This document shows, piece after piece, positions 6,612 to 16,124 of a DNA stretch of 64,000 nucleotides. Both the position numbers and the translations under genes were made by a program. Origin of the DNA: an uncultured Flavobacteriales bacterium (lineage in GTDB: Bacteria > Bacteroidota > Bacteroidia > Flavobacteriales > Weeksellaceae); the NCBI GenBank assembly GCA_937876095.1, contig CALFIE010000063.1:1-64000 (forward strand), read 5' to 3'. Position 1 is the stretch's first letter, and every line of letters starts with the position of its first letter. A model generated the notes under the pieces. It was not told the origin of the DNA and ran no database searches. It saw only the letters and a list, made by a program, of their open reading frames with translations.

Positions 6612-9299
6612 TTATGACAAATTCGGACTCATCCATTTTCTTGCCAATTCCAAATCGATGTTTTTTCTTTCGGCATAATCTTTCAATTGGTCTTCAGAAA
6701 TTTTCCCAACACCAAAATATTTGGCGTTTTTATTCCCAAAATAATAACCAGAAACCGATGCAGTTGGGAACATCGCCAAACTATCCGTCAATTCTACTCC
6801 AATATGTTCTTTTACTTTCAATAATTCCCAAATCGTGGTTTTCTCCAGATGGTCTGGACAAGCAGGATAACCAGGAGCAGGACGAATTCCCAAATATTTT
6901 CCAGCAATTAATTCATCATTCCCCAGATTTTCATTTTCAACATAACCCCAAAATTCAGTGCGCACTTTTTTGTGCAAAAATTCGGCAAATGCTTCTGCCA
7001 ATCTGTCGGCAAGAGATTTAACCAAAATGGCGTTGTAATCGTCTTGCGCATCATAATATTTTTGGGCCAATTCTTCGGTTCCAAAACCAGTGGTTACACA
7101 AAATGCACCCACAAAATCTTGTTTGCCTGAAGTTTTTGGCGCGATAAAATCACTCAAAGCCAAATATTCTTTACCTTCGGATTTTTTATGTTGCTGACGA
7201 AGCGTTCTGAAAGTGAAAGTTTCGCTTTCTTTTTTCAATTCAATATCATCATTTTCGGTCGAATTGGCAGGGAAAATTCCGAAAATGGCTTTTGCTTTAA
7301 ACAATTTTTCATCCAGAATTTTCTTCAACATTTTTTGGGTATCGGCAAACAATTCCGTTGCTTGTTCACCAACTACCTCATCATTTAAAATTTGTGGATA
7401 TTTACCAAACAATTCCCAACTTCTGAAAAACGGCGACCAATCTATAAACGGCACCAATTCTTCTAAATTTTGATTTTCAATGACTTTAATTCCTTGGAAA
7501 TTAGGAGTTTTTATTTCCTCATTTTGCCAATCAATGCTAAATTTTTGATTTCTTGCTTCCTCAATCGTGATGTATTCTTTATCAATTTGTCGGTTCAAAA
7601 ATTTCTCACGGAAATCATCGTAATCTGCCTTCAATTCTTGCTGATATTGCACCGAATTTCTGTCTAAAAGTTGCGAAACCACACCAACTGCACGAGAAGC
7701 ATCATTCACGTGAACCACAGTATTTCTATATTTTGGGGCAATTTTCACCGCAGTGTGCGCTTTAGAAGTAGTTGCACCACCAATCATCAAAGGAAAATCG
7801 AGGTTTTTGCGTTGCAATTCATCAGCAATATGCACCATTTCGTCTAAACTTGGGGTAATCAAACCACTTAAACCAATCACATCTACCTTTTCATCAATCG
7901 CAGTTTGAATAATTTTTTCGGCTGGAACCATCACTCCCAAATCGATGATTTCATAATTGTTACACGCCAAAACTACGCTTACAATATTTTTACCAATATC
8001 GTGTACATCGCCTTTTACAGTTGCCATCAAGACTTTTCCGTTGGCTTTTTGCGAGGCATCTTTTTGCGCTTCTATGAAAGGTTGCAGATAAGCTACCGCT
8101 TTTTTCATCACCCTCGCAGATTTCACGACTTGTGGAAGAAACATTTTCCCGCTTCCGAAAAGGTCACCAACAACGCCCATTCCTGTCATCAAATTTCCTT
8201 CAATCACATCCAAAGGACGAGAAGTTAGCAATCTTGCTTCTTCTACATCTTCCAATATAAAACGGTCGATTCCTTTTACCAAAGCGTGATTGATGCGCTC
8301 TTGCAAAGGATTTTTGCGCCATTCTAAATCTTCAACTTGCTCTTTTTTCACCGATTTTACGCGTTCAGAATAATCCAAAAGTCGTTCTGTAGCGTCATCT
8401 CTTCTATCAAGCATCACATCTTCTACCAATTCCAACAGTTCTTTTGGGATTTCGTCATACACTTCCAACATCGTCGGATTCACGATTCCCATATTCATTC
8501 CCGCTTTTATGGCGTGATACAGGAAAACCGAATGCATTGCTTCTCTCACATTATCATTCCCTCTAAACGAAAAGGAAACATTTGAAACGCCACCTGAAAC
8601 CGATACATAAGGCAAGTTTTCTCGAACCCATTTTGTTGCATTGATAAAATCAACGGCATTTTTGCGGTGTTCTTCCATTCCGGTTGCAACTGGGAAAATA
8701 TTAAGATCGAAAATGATATCTTCTGCGGGAAAATTTACCACTTCGGTCAAAATTTGGTAACTTCTTTTGCAAATTTCAATTCTTCGCTCGTAATTATCTG
8801 CTTGTCCGTCCTCATCAAAAGCCATCACAATTGCTGCGGCGCCATATCTTTTTATTTTTTTTGCTTGATTGATGAATTCTTCTTCACCACCTTTCAAACT
8901 GATGGAATTTACGACACATTTTCCTTGTGCTACTTGCAAACCAGCCTCCAAAATTTCCCATTTCGAAGAGTCGATCATTAACGGAATTCTCGCAATATCA
9001 GGTTCAGACGCAATTAAATTTAAAAATTTAACCATCGCAGTTTTCCCATCGAGCAAACCATCATCAAAATTTACATCCAAAATTTGTGCGCCTCCTTCCA
9101 CTTGATTTCTCGCAATATCCAATGCTTCCGCATATTTTTCTTCTTTTATCAAACGAAGAAATTTTTTGGAACCCGCAACATTGGTTCTTTCACCAACATT
9201 GATGAAATTGGATTCGGGAGTTATGATTAGTGGTTCAAGACCAGATAAACGAAGATTTTTGGTTTTTGGTTTTTGGTTTATCGTATTATTGTTTGTCAA
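6612..9299 (-). CDS. metH: Methionine synthase, C-terminal part (pterin, cobalamin and activation domains)
   Basis: An 895-residue protein holding everything of cobalamin-dependent MetH except the homocysteine domain. The methyl-THF-binding barrel spans about residues 28-290 ([22 protein letters not shown]), the cobalamin cap and Rossmann domain about 320-560 with D431-H433-G436 of the DVHDIGKN motif supplying the axial histidine, and the AdoMet-dependent reactivation domain about 600-895 ([12 protein letters not shown]). The start is TTG, inside the last codons of the helical-bundle gene (14-base overlap), and no ATG exists before the barrel. Residues 8-16 (QKPKTKN) are encoded by a heptanucleotide repeat. 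It works with the separate homocysteine-binding half upstream. Confidence 0.95.
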   Translation of the reverse strand: MTNNNTINQKPKTKNLRLSGLEPLIITPESNFINVGERTNVAGSKKFLRLIKEEKYAEALDIARNQVEGGAQILDVNFDDGLLDGKTAMVKFLNLIASEPDIARIPLMIDSSKWEILEAGLQVAQGKCVVNSISLKGGEEEFINQAKKIKRYGAAAIVMAFDEDGQADNYERRIEICKRSYQILTEVVNFPAEDIIFDLNIFPVATGMEEHRKNAVDFINATKWVRENLPYVSVSGGVSNVSFSFRGNDNVREAMHSVFLYHAIKAGMNMGIVNPTMLEVYDEIPKELLELVEDVMLDRRDDATERLLDYSERVKSVKKEQVEDLEWRKNPLQERINHALVKGIDRFILEDVEEARLLTSRPLDVIEGNLMTGMGVVGDLFGSGKMFLPQVVKSARVMKKAVAYLQPFIEAQKDASQKANGKVLMATVKGDVHDIGKNIVSVVLACNNYEIIDLGVMVPAEKIIQTAIDEKVDVIGLSGLITPSLDEMVHIADELQRKNLDFPLMIGGATTSKAHTAVKIAPKYRNTVVHVNDASRAVGVVSQLLDRNSVQYQQELKADYDDFREKFLNRQIDKEYITIEEARNQKFSIDWQNEEIKTPNFQGIKVIENQNLEELVPFIDWSPFFRSWELFGKYPQILNDEVVGEQATELFADTQKMLKKILDEKLFKAKAIFGIFPANSTENDDIELKKESETFTFRTLRQQHKKSEGKEYLALSDFIAPKTSGKQDFVGAFCVTTGFGTEELAQKYYDAQDDYNAILVKSLADRLAEAFAEFLHKKVRTEFWGYVENENLGNDELIAGKYLGIRPAPGYPACPDHLEKTTIWELLKVKEHIGVELTDSLAMFPTASVSGYYFGNKNAKYFGVGKISEDQLKDYAERKNIDLELARKWMSPNLS
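9256..9279. repeat. Heptanucleotide repeat at the metH-C start
   Basis: Three perfect TTTTTGG units on the plus strand (CCAAAAA on the coding strand), 9256-9276, plus a partial fourth. It encodes the QKPKTK segment of the metH C-half and is the inverted counterpart of the array at 9668-9695 on the other side of the four-helix-bundle gene. Confidence 0.85.
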
Positions 9300-9654
9300 T
9301 TTCTATTTTTTTATAATAATTGATAAATCCATTCAATAGCTTTTTACAAGTTTGAATTTCTTCAATTATAATTTTAAAATTTTCTTCATTGATGTATTCT
9401 TGATCTAAAGCCAAATAGAATTGCGTCTCTAATTCAAATAATGATCCACGAGAAATATATAAAAATACTAAAGTTCCTTTTGGTGTATTTCTCCCGCAAC
9501 CTTCTGCAATGTTTGATGGAATCGAAATAGCACATCTTCTGACTTGATTTGTTAAGCCAAATAATTCATCTTTTGGAAAATTTTTAGTCAGGGTATAAAC
9601 ATTATTTGTTAATTGTCTTGCAATCTTCCAAATATCTAAATCTTTATATTCCAT
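9286..9654 (-). CDS. Four-helix-bundle protein (23S rRNA intervening-sequence family)
   Basis: A 122-residue protein of the S23/IVP family (PF05635 type): [42 protein letters not shown] and a long helical C-terminus are the family's hallmarks. Members form small oligomeric helical bundles and are best known from 23S rRNA intervening sequences or as Avd partners of diversity-generating retroelements; many occur as isolated genes in Bacteroidota. Neither an rRNA nor a reverse transcriptase is present here. It lies between the two metH halves, overlaps the second by 14 bases, and is flanked by inverted heptanucleotide repeats, so it looks like an inserted cassette that now couples translation to metH-C. 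Confidence 0.93.
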   Translation of the reverse strand: MEYKDLDIWKIARQLTNNVYTLTKNFPKDELFGLTNQVRRCAISIPSNIAEGCGRNTPKGTLVFLYISRGSLFELETQFYLALDQEYINEENFKIIIEEIQTCKKLLNGFINYYKKIEIDKQ

Positions 9655-9667
9655 AATTAAAATATCA

Positions 9668-9695
9668 AAAAACTGTAAACCAAAAACTATAAACC
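9668..9695. repeat. Heptad-derived 14-bp tandem at the metH-N stop
   Basis: AAAAACTGTAAACC and AAAAACTATAAACC follow each other (13 of 14 identical; each is two heptamers). The metH-N stop codon lies inside it. AAACCAAAAAC here is the reverse complement of GTTTTTGGTTT at 9263-9279 on the other side of the helical-bundle gene. Confidence 0.75.
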
Positions 9696-10700
9696 AACAA
9701 CCGACACCTTCCTCGGTTCATATTCTTTCACCAAATCTGCAATCGCTTTGATGTGTGGAGGCGTTGTTCCACAACAACCACCAACAATATTTATCAAACC
9801 TTTTTCTGCATATTCACGGATTTGTTCTGCCATAAATTCCGGAGATTCGTCGTATTGTCCGAAAGCATTGGGTAAACCAGCATTTGGATAGGCCGAAATA
9901 AAGAAATCTGAATTATTCGCCACTTCTTCTAAATAAGGAGTGAGTTGTTTTGCACCCAAAGCACAATTGAATCCTACACTCAACAAATTAAGGTGCGAAA
10001 CCGAAATTAAAAATGCAGATGCGGTTTGTCCGCTCAAAGTTCTTCCAGATGCGTCGGTAATTGTACCCGAAACCATAATCGGAATTTCAATACTACGTTC
10101 TTCTTTTATTTCATCAATCGCGAAAAGTGCGGCTTTTGCATTCAAAGTATCAAAAATAGTTTCTACCAAAAGTAAATCTGCACCACCATCAAGAAGTGCT
10201 TCTGCTTGTTGCTTGTAGGCAATTCTGAGTTCATCAAAAGTAATCGCACGAAAACCTGGATCGTTCACATCTGGACTTAAACTTGCGGTCTTGTTAGTTG
10301 GACCAATAGAACCAGCTACAAATCGAGGTTTTTCAGAATTTTTAGCGGTAAATTCATCGCAAACTTGTCTTGCAATTTTAGCGGATTCAAAATTGAGTTC
10401 GTACACCAATTCTTCCATGTGGTAATCTGCCATTGCAATTGTAGTTCCAGAAAAAGTGTTGGTTTCAATGATATCTGCACCAGCTTCTAAATATTCTTTG
10501 TGAATAGCTGTAATAATATCGGGACGAGTGATGGAAAGCAAATCGTTGTTGCCTTTCAAAGGAGATTTCCAATTTTGGAAACGCTCTCCTCTATAATCTT
10601 CTTCCTCCAATTTATAGCGCTGAATCATGGTTCCCATTGCTCCATCGAGAACAAGAATTCTATTTTGTAGGGCTTCGTAAAGTTGTTTATTATTTTGCAT
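9687..10700 (-). CDS. metH: Methionine synthase, N-terminal homocysteine-binding part
   Basis: A 337-residue homocysteine S-methyltransferase domain. It carries the barrel start [20 protein letters not shown], the ETNTF motif, and the three zinc-binding cysteines C246 (FNCALGA) and C309/C310 ([10 protein letters not shown]). On its own it would bind zinc and homocysteine; methyl transfer needs the cobalamin part encoded downstream. Separate genes for the two halves are common in Flavobacteriia, so this is a natural split rather than a broken gene. It is the first gene after the SAM-I riboswitch. Its last codons and stop lie within a heptad-derived repeat. Confidence 0.95.
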   Translation of the reverse strand: MQNNKQLYEALQNRILVLDGAMGTMIQRYKLEEEDYRGERFQNWKSPLKGNNDLLSITRPDIITAIHKEYLEAGADIIETNTFSGTTIAMADYHMEELVYELNFESAKIARQVCDEFTAKNSEKPRFVAGSIGPTNKTASLSPDVNDPGFRAITFDELRIAYKQQAEALLDGGADLLLVETIFDTLNAKAALFAIDEIKEERSIEIPIMVSGTITDASGRTLSGQTASAFLISVSHLNLLSVGFNCALGAKQLTPYLEEVANNSDFFISAYPNAGLPNAFGQYDESPEFMAEQIREYAEKGLINIVGGCCGTTPPHIKAIADLVKEYEPRKVSVVGL

Positions 10701-10760
10701 TTCTTTTATTAAAATATAATAGAAATGCTTTCAGGAAAGTCAGAAAACGACTGGTTGCAA

Positions 10761-10868
10761 GTTATCTTTTTCGCATCTGCGAATAGAATGTAGCACCTTC
10801 TTCAAAAATAAATTTTAAAGGGTTGCCAAGGTTTCATAGAGTCTAATCTCTCCACCTTTCTTGATAAC
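10761..10868 (-). promoter_or_regulatory. SAM-I (S-box) riboswitch
   Basis: The minus strand shows the S-box core in order: P1 strand GTTATC, the kink-turn region AAGAAAGGTGGAG, CTATGAAACCTTGGCAACC, AGGTGCTACATTC, a P4 hairpin CGCAGATGCG, and the closing P1 strand GATAAC. S-adenosylmethionine binding would shut down the metH operon. No clear U-run terminator follows within the leader, so translational control or an unusual expression platform is likely. The leader then runs about 60 bases to the metH-N start codon. Confidence 0.95.
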
Positions 10869-10898
10869 ATTTCTTTATGTGAATGAACAATATTGTTG

Positions 10899-10906
10899 CA
10901 AAGATA
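10899..10906 (-). promoter_or_regulatory. Probable -7 element for the metH leader
   Basis: TATCTTTG on the minus strand matches the Bacteroidota -7 consensus TAnnTTTG and would start transcription about 25 bases before the riboswitch P1. No good TTG is seen at the -33 position. Confidence 0.5.
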
Positions 10907-11071
10907 AATAAAATTTCAGATTTATTCTGATTTGACCTTATTTTATATAGTTTGAAATATATTTTTTTGAAAAAAATAATAACTGAACATAAAAACTAAT
11001 CAAATAAACCTAAAAATTTCTAAAATAATTTTTACGAAATTTGCCATCGATAATTTTACAAAAGAACGAAG

Positions 11072-13678
11072 TTGAAAGAATTAGAACGTCTGAAAAATCC
11101 AGATTGGAAAAAATGGGGTCCCTATGTTAGTAATAGAGAATGGGGAAATGTAAGAGAGGACTATAGTAATAATGGTGATGCTTGGAATTACACCAATCAC
11201 ACAACTGCCGAAAGCAAAACGTACAGATGGGCAGAAGAAGGAATCGCGGGAATTTCAGACGACGACCAATTTCTCTGTTTTGCAATTTCTTTTTGGAACA
11301 AAAAAGACAAAATGGTGAAAGAACGTTTTTTCGGACTTTCAAACGGACAAGGAAATCATGGGGAAGATGTGAAAGAACTATTCTATTACCTAGAAAGTTC
11401 GCCCACACATTCGTACATGAAGATGCTCTACAAATATCCCCAAAATGCTTTTCCGTATGATGATTTGCTGACAACCAATGCTAATAGAAGCAAAAAAGAT
11501 CCAGAATATGAACTCATTGATACCGGAATTTTTGATCAGAATGACTACTTCGATATTTTTGTAGAATACGCCAAAGCAGATACCGATGATTTGCTCATAA
11601 AAATTTCGGTACTTAACAGAAGTCAAAACACTGCACCACTTGTAATTTTGCCAACACTTTGGTTCAGAAATACTTGGATTTGGGGATACAACGATTACAA
11701 ACCCAATTTATTCGCAACCAATGATGGTGCCATTGCAATAGATCACGAAAAATTATCAGTAAAAAAAATCTATTGCAGTGAAAAAACAGACCGTTTGTTT
11801 TGCAACAATGAAACCAACTCCGAAAAACTCTATCAGTGGAAAGATTCTGAACCTTTTGCTAAAGATGGGATTAATGATTATATCATCACAGGAAATAGTG
11901 CAACCATCAATCCAAAATTAGAAGGAACCAAAGCTGCATTCCACATAGATACTGAAATTCAGCCACAAGAAACCAAAGTTTTTTTCATCAGAATTTCACC
12001 AAATGAGATAGAACAACCATTTGAAAATTTTGAAAATATTTTTTACCAAAGGCTTCACGAAAACGATGAATTTTACGAACAAGTACAAAAAAATATAGAC
12101 CACGCTGACAAAAAACTGGTACAAAGACAAGCATTTGCAGGTTTACTATGGAACAAACAATTTTACCACTACAACGTAGAAAAATGGTTAAAAGGTGACC
12201 CAGCAGAAATTAGACCACCTGAAAACAGGCAATACATCAGAAATTCTGAATGGAAAACACTAGACAATCGAGCCATCATTTCTATGCCCGATAAATGGGA
12301 ATATCCGTGGTATGCAACTTGGGATTTGGCATTCCATTGTGTTACTTTTTCATTAATAGATCCAGAATTTGCAAAAAACCAGCTTTCTCTGTTGACAAAA
12401 GAATGGTTTATGCATCCAAATGGTCAACTTCCTGCTTACGAATGGAATTTTTCTGATGTCAATCCACCAGTTCATGCATGGGCAAGTTTCAGGGTTTTTA
12501 AAATTGATGAAAAACTGAATGGGAAACCAGATCTATACTTTCTGGAAAGTGTTTTTCAAAAATTATTGCTCAATTTTACGTGGTGGGTAAACCGAAAAGA
12601 CAAAAAAGGCCAAAATTTATTTGGTGGTGGATTTTTAGGTCTGGACAACATAGGTGCTTTTGACCGTAATCACGTTTTCGAAAACGGGGAACACTTGGAA
12701 CAAGCTGATGGAACTTCTTGGATGGCAATGTTTGCACTGAATATGATGCGAATTTCTATGGAATTGGCACTTCACAATCCAGTGTATGAAGATATGGCGA
12801 CCAAATTTTTTGAACATTTCCTCTATATTGCAGAAGCTATGAACAGTTTGGGAGATGATAACAAAGGACTTTGGAATGATGAAGATGGATTTTTCTATGA
12901 TGTATTGCAAACCGAAGATGGTCACAGTGAAGCATTGAAATTACGCAGTATAGTTGGGCTAATTCCTATGTTTGCAGTAGAAGTAATTGACCATGAAATT
13001 CTAGAAAAATTACCCAATTTTGCCAAAAGAATGGATTGGTTCCTGAAAAATAAACCAGAATTGTCTGCACTCGTTTCACATTGGGATGTAGAAGGTTCTG
13101 GTAGAAAACACCTTTTGGGAATTATGCGAGGTCATCGTCTAAAGAAAATTCTACATAGAATGTTGGATCCAGAAGAATTTTTGAGTGATTTTGGGATTCG
13201 CGCTTTATCTAAAATTTATGAAAAAGATCCTTATGAATTCAAAAGCAGTGGTAACACCTATTCTGTAAAATATATGCCTGCAGAAAGTGATAGCGATATG
13301 TTTGGTGGCAACAGTAATTGGCGAGGCCCTATTTGGTTCCCTATCAATTTTTTGATTGTAGAAAGTTTGCAGCGATTTCATTTTTATTATGCAGATGATT
13401 ACAAAATAGAATTCCCTACCAATTCTGGAAATTATCACAATTTATCTGAAATTTCAGAAAATATCAGTAATAGGTTGTGCAACATTTTTTTGAAAGATGA
13501 AAACGGAAAACGCCCTGTTTATGGAACTTGTACCAAATTTCAAGAGGACGAAAATTTCAAAGATTATGTGCTTTTCTATGAATATTTTCATGGTGACAAT
13601 GGTCGTGGAGTTGGTGCATCTCACCAAACTGGTTGGACTGCAACTGTTGCCAAATTATTGCAACCGAGAATGCTGTAA
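11072..13678 (+). CDS. GH63-type glycoside hydrolase (glucosidase-like)
   Basis: An 868-residue protein with no signal peptide, resembling MGH1/GH63-like alpha-glucosidases (KNPDWKKWGPYVSNREWG..., WKTLDNRAIISMPDKWEYPWYATWD, and GGNSNWRGPIWFP near the C-terminus). These are (alpha/alpha)6-barrel enzymes releasing glucose from alpha-glucosides; a cytoplasmic role in alpha-glucan or trehalose-like sugar use is inferred. The start is TTG, with no ATG close by; the first residues MKELERLKNPDW fit the family start. It stands alone between the met operon (divergent) and the DUF58 cluster (convergent). Substrate cannot be read from sequence. Confidence 0.88.
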   Translation: MKELERLKNPDWKKWGPYVSNREWGNVREDYSNNGDAWNYTNHTTAESKTYRWAEEGIAGISDDDQFLCFAISFWNKKDKMVKERFFGLSNGQGNHGEDVKELFYYLESSPTHSYMKMLYKYPQNAFPYDDLLTTNANRSKKDPEYELIDTGIFDQNDYFDIFVEYAKADTDDLLIKISVLNRSQNTAPLVILPTLWFRNTWIWGYNDYKPNLFATNDGAIAIDHEKLSVKKIYCSEKTDRLFCNNETNSEKLYQWKDSEPFAKDGINDYIITGNSATINPKLEGTKAAFHIDTEIQPQETKVFFIRISPNEIEQPFENFENIFYQRLHENDEFYEQVQKNIDHADKKLVQRQAFAGLLWNKQFYHYNVEKWLKGDPAEIRPPENRQYIRNSEWKTLDNRAIISMPDKWEYPWYATWDLAFHCVTFSLIDPEFAKNQLSLLTKEWFMHPNGQLPAYEWNFSDVNPPVHAWASFRVFKIDEKLNGKPDLYFLESVFQKLLLNFTWWVNRKDKKGQNLFGGGFLGLDNIGAFDRNHVFENGEHLEQADGTSWMAMFALNMMRISMELALHNPVYEDMATKFFEHFLYIAEAMNSLGDDNKGLWNDEDGFFYDVLQTEDGHSEALKLRSIVGLIPMFAVEVIDHEILEKLPNFAKRMDWFLKNKPELSALVSHWDVEGSGRKHLLGIMRGHRLKKILHRMLDPEEFLSDFGIRALSKIYEKDPYEFKSSGNTYSVKYMPAESDSDMFGGNSNWRGPIWFPINFLIVESLQRFHFYYADDYKIEFPTNSGNYHNLSEISENISNRLCNIFLKDENGKRPVYGTCTKFQEDENFKDYVLFYEYFHGDNGRGVGASHQTGWTATVAKLLQPRML

Positions 13679-13692
13679 TTTTTACGGATAAT

Positions 13693-15018
13693 TTATATCA
13701 GGTTTCTTGCCTTAATTTCTAAATATTTGTTGATGACGTCTATATTTAGATTTTCCGGCAAAGTATAAACCGAGTAAATACCGTACTTGCGAAGTTCTTG
13801 AATGATGAGTTTCTTCTCGAATTCAAATTTTTCGGCAATGATTTCATCATAGACTTCCTTCATAGAAGTTGGATTTTGGTTCAACAATTCGTGGATTTCA
13901 GAATTTTTAAAAAAAAACACCACCAACAAATGATTTTTTGCAATACCACGCAAATATTTCATTTGACGATTTACTGCATCTAACGTTTCGAAATTGGTAA
14001 AAAGCAATACCAAACTGCGCTGATTGATGCTGTATTTCACATCTTGGTACAACCTATTGAAATCGCTCTCGTAGAAATTGGTTTGTACATTGTACAGAGC
14101 TTCAGAAATTTTCTTGAGTTGCCCAGATTTGTTTTCTGCAGCCACTTTGTTTTCTGTTTTTTTTGCAAAAGTCATCAATCCGGCTTTATCATATTTTTTA
14201 AGAATAATATGACTCAGAGCCATCGTTGCATTGATGGAATAATCCAGCAAACTGAGACCATTGAAAGGCATTTGCATGGTTCTGCCTTTATCAATTAGCA
14301 TATAAATTCGCTGGGATTTTTCGTCTTGAAATTGATTGACCATCAATTGATTACGCTTAGAAGTAGCTTTCCAGTTTATGGTTCTGATGTCGTCACCTTG
14401 CACATATTCTTTGATCTGCTCAAACTCCATTGTGTGACCAATTTTACGAATTTTTTTGATTCCGCCCAACAAAAATTCGTTGTTCATAGCCATCAATTCG
14501 TACTTACGCAGGTGCACAAATGAAGGATAACTTGGTAATTGATCATCTTTTTGGAAGGTAAATTTTCTTGAAACCAAACCAAGCGGAGAACTTGCAAACA
14601 CATTGAGATTTCCGAATGAATATTCGCCACGTTCTTTTGGTTCTAAAATATATTGGAAAAAAATATTTTTACCGCTTTCTATTTTTTTAAAAATCACAAA
14701 ATCCCTTTTCTGAAACTGAAACGGAATTTCATCTATAATCTTGATGGTAGTTGTAAATTGGTAATTATTTTTAGCATCTATTTTTACCGAATTTTGATCT
14801 CCATTAGAAAGTTTTTCTGGCAGTAATCTCTGTGCTTTTATACCTTCTTTGTTCCTGAAAAGCAGTGCCATATCTACAAAAACCAAAAATAACAAAAATA
14901 ACAAAATTCCGGTTGCTACAGGCAACAACCAAGGGAAGAAAAACGCCAAAATATAGGTGATTCCCACTGCAAACAGTGTGAAAAATATTCGGTTATTTAG
15001 GTAAAGTTGTTTTCGCAT
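13693..15018 (-). CDS. DUF58 domain-containing protein
   Basis: A 441-residue protein with two N-terminal membrane segments (about residues 8-50), a beta-rich middle and the DUF58 signature EFEQIKEYVQGDDIRTINWK with a von Willebrand-like fold ending around residue 340. DUF58 proteins pair with MoxR AAA+ ATPases as putative chaperone or metal-insertion partners. It is the last gene of the six-gene cluster, 76 bases after moxR. The gap holds a degenerate palindromic repeat, but the order moxR-DUF58 is classical. Confidence 0.92.
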   Translation of the reverse strand: MRKQLYLNNRIFFTLFAVGITYILAFFFPWLLPVATGILLFLLFLVFVDMALLFRNKEGIKAQRLLPEKLSNGDQNSVKIDAKNNYQFTTTIKIIDEIPFQFQKRDFVIFKKIESGKNIFFQYILEPKERGEYSFGNLNVFASSPLGLVSRKFTFQKDDQLPSYPSFVHLRKYELMAMNNEFLLGGIKKIRKIGHTMEFEQIKEYVQGDDIRTINWKATSKRNQLMVNQFQDEKSQRIYMLIDKGRTMQMPFNGLSLLDYSINATMALSHIILKKYDKAGLMTFAKKTENKVAAENKSGQLKKISEALYNVQTNFYESDFNRLYQDVKYSINQRSLVLLFTNFETLDAVNRQMKYLRGIAKNHLLVVFFFKNSEIHELLNQNPTSMKEVYDEIIAEKFEFEKKLIIQELRKYGIYSVYTLPENLNIDVINKYLEIKARNLI

Positions 15019-15094
15019 TTATTATTTTTTTTTACTACTAAAAGATCACAAATTTGTCTTTAAAAAAACTTTTGTGACTTTGTTGGTCAATTAC
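15019..15094. repeat. Degenerate palindromic intergenic repeat, second copy
   Basis: GATCACAAA and TTTTGTGAC face each other across a T/A-rich centre, followed by TTTGTTGGT. Composition and layout match the repeat between metH-C and metF (CTTTGTGAACTTTGTGG). Confidence 0.4.
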
Positions 15095-16090
15095 CTATCT
15101 CGGGATTTCTATAGATTCTAAAATTTGTTTGATGATTTCGTCTGCAGTCAATCCTTCCATTTCGCGTTCTGGTGCAACCATCACACGATGTCTCAACACA
15201 GCTGTTGCAGCAGATTTTATGTCTTCAGGAGTTACAAAATCTCGTCCTCTAATTGCTGCAAAAGATTTACTAGCAGTAAGTAGCGCCAAACTTGCTCTAG
15301 GTGATGCTCCCAAATATAAAAACTGATTTTCTCTGGTGTTGACAATAATTTTGGCTATATATTCTATCAAATTTTGCTCTACCACAACTTCTTTTACCAA
15401 ATTTTGGTAAGTCTTGAGTTCTGCACCCGAAATCACAGTTTGTACCGCATCAGTTTTGTCTGCCAATTTGTTCTCGTGTTGGTTTTTTATGATGGTCATT
15501 TCCTGTTGCAAATTGGGATATCCCACATTAATTTTAAACAAAAAACGGTCAAGTTGTGCTTCTGGTAATCGGTAAGTTCCTTCGTGTTCAATAGGATTTT
15601 GGGTGGCAATTACCAAAAATGGTTCTTCCATTTTGTATTGGGTTCCATCCATCGTGATTTGGCGTTCTTCCATCACTTCAAAAAGTGCAGACTGCGTTTT
15701 TGCAGGGGAACGATTAATCTCATCTATCAACACAAAATTAGAAAAAATAGGACCTTTTTTGAATTCAAATTCAGAATTTTTAACATTGAAAATAGAGGTT
15801 CCTAAAATATCTGAAGGCATCAAATCTGGTGTGAACTGTATTCTGCTGAAATCCACCGAAATTGTCTTTGCTAATAATTTTGCTGTAATGGTTTTGGCAA
15901 CTCCTGGTACACCTTCAATCAAAACGTGACCATTAGCTAAAAGTGCTGCCAATAAATGTTCTACCATAGATTCCTGACCTACAATTACTTTGGCAATTTC
16001 ACTTTTTACTTTTTCTAAATGAGAACGGAGTTCACCCAAATCAATTCGTTGTTGGAATTCTGGCTGATTGGTGTTTTCAAAATTTTCCAT
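15095..16090 (-). CDS. MoxR-family AAA+ ATPase
   Basis: A 331-residue ATPase with the MoxR-type Walker A GVPGVAKT (about residues 60-67), Walker B FVLIDEINRSPAKTQ, sensor IATQNPIE, and the arginine-finger region LPEAQLDRF. MoxR proteins act with vWA/DUF58 partners in assembling or activating other protein complexes. It lies between the DUF4350 and DUF58 genes in the envelope cluster. Family certain; client unknown. Confidence 0.95.
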   Translation of the reverse strand: MENFENTNQPEFQQRIDLGELRSHLEKVKSEIAKVIVGQESMVEHLLAALLANGHVLIEGVPGVAKTITAKLLAKTISVDFSRIQFTPDLMPSDILGTSIFNVKNSEFEFKKGPIFSNFVLIDEINRSPAKTQSALFEVMEERQITMDGTQYKMEEPFLVIATQNPIEHEGTYRLPEAQLDRFLFKINVGYPNLQQEMTIIKNQHENKLADKTDAVQTVISGAELKTYQNLVKEVVVEQNLIEYIAKIIVNTRENQFLYLGASPRASLALLTASKSFAAIRGRDFVTPEDIKSAATAVLRHRVMVAPEREMEGLTADEIIKQILESIEIPR

Positions 16091-16124
16091 AATTTATTTT
16101 GGTTTGATTTGATTACAATTTTTT

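Noticed and set aside
9286..9654. The helical-bundle gene as a marker of a 23S rRNA intervening sequence or diversity-generating retroelement
   Set aside because: There is no rRNA, reverse transcriptase or variable repeat nearby; the family also occurs as isolated genes.
6612..10700. metH regarded as a frameshifted or disrupted gene
   Set aside because: Both halves have complete domains and catalytic residues, and separate homocysteine and cobalamin halves are usual in Flavobacteriia. Only the inserted helical-bundle gene is unusual.
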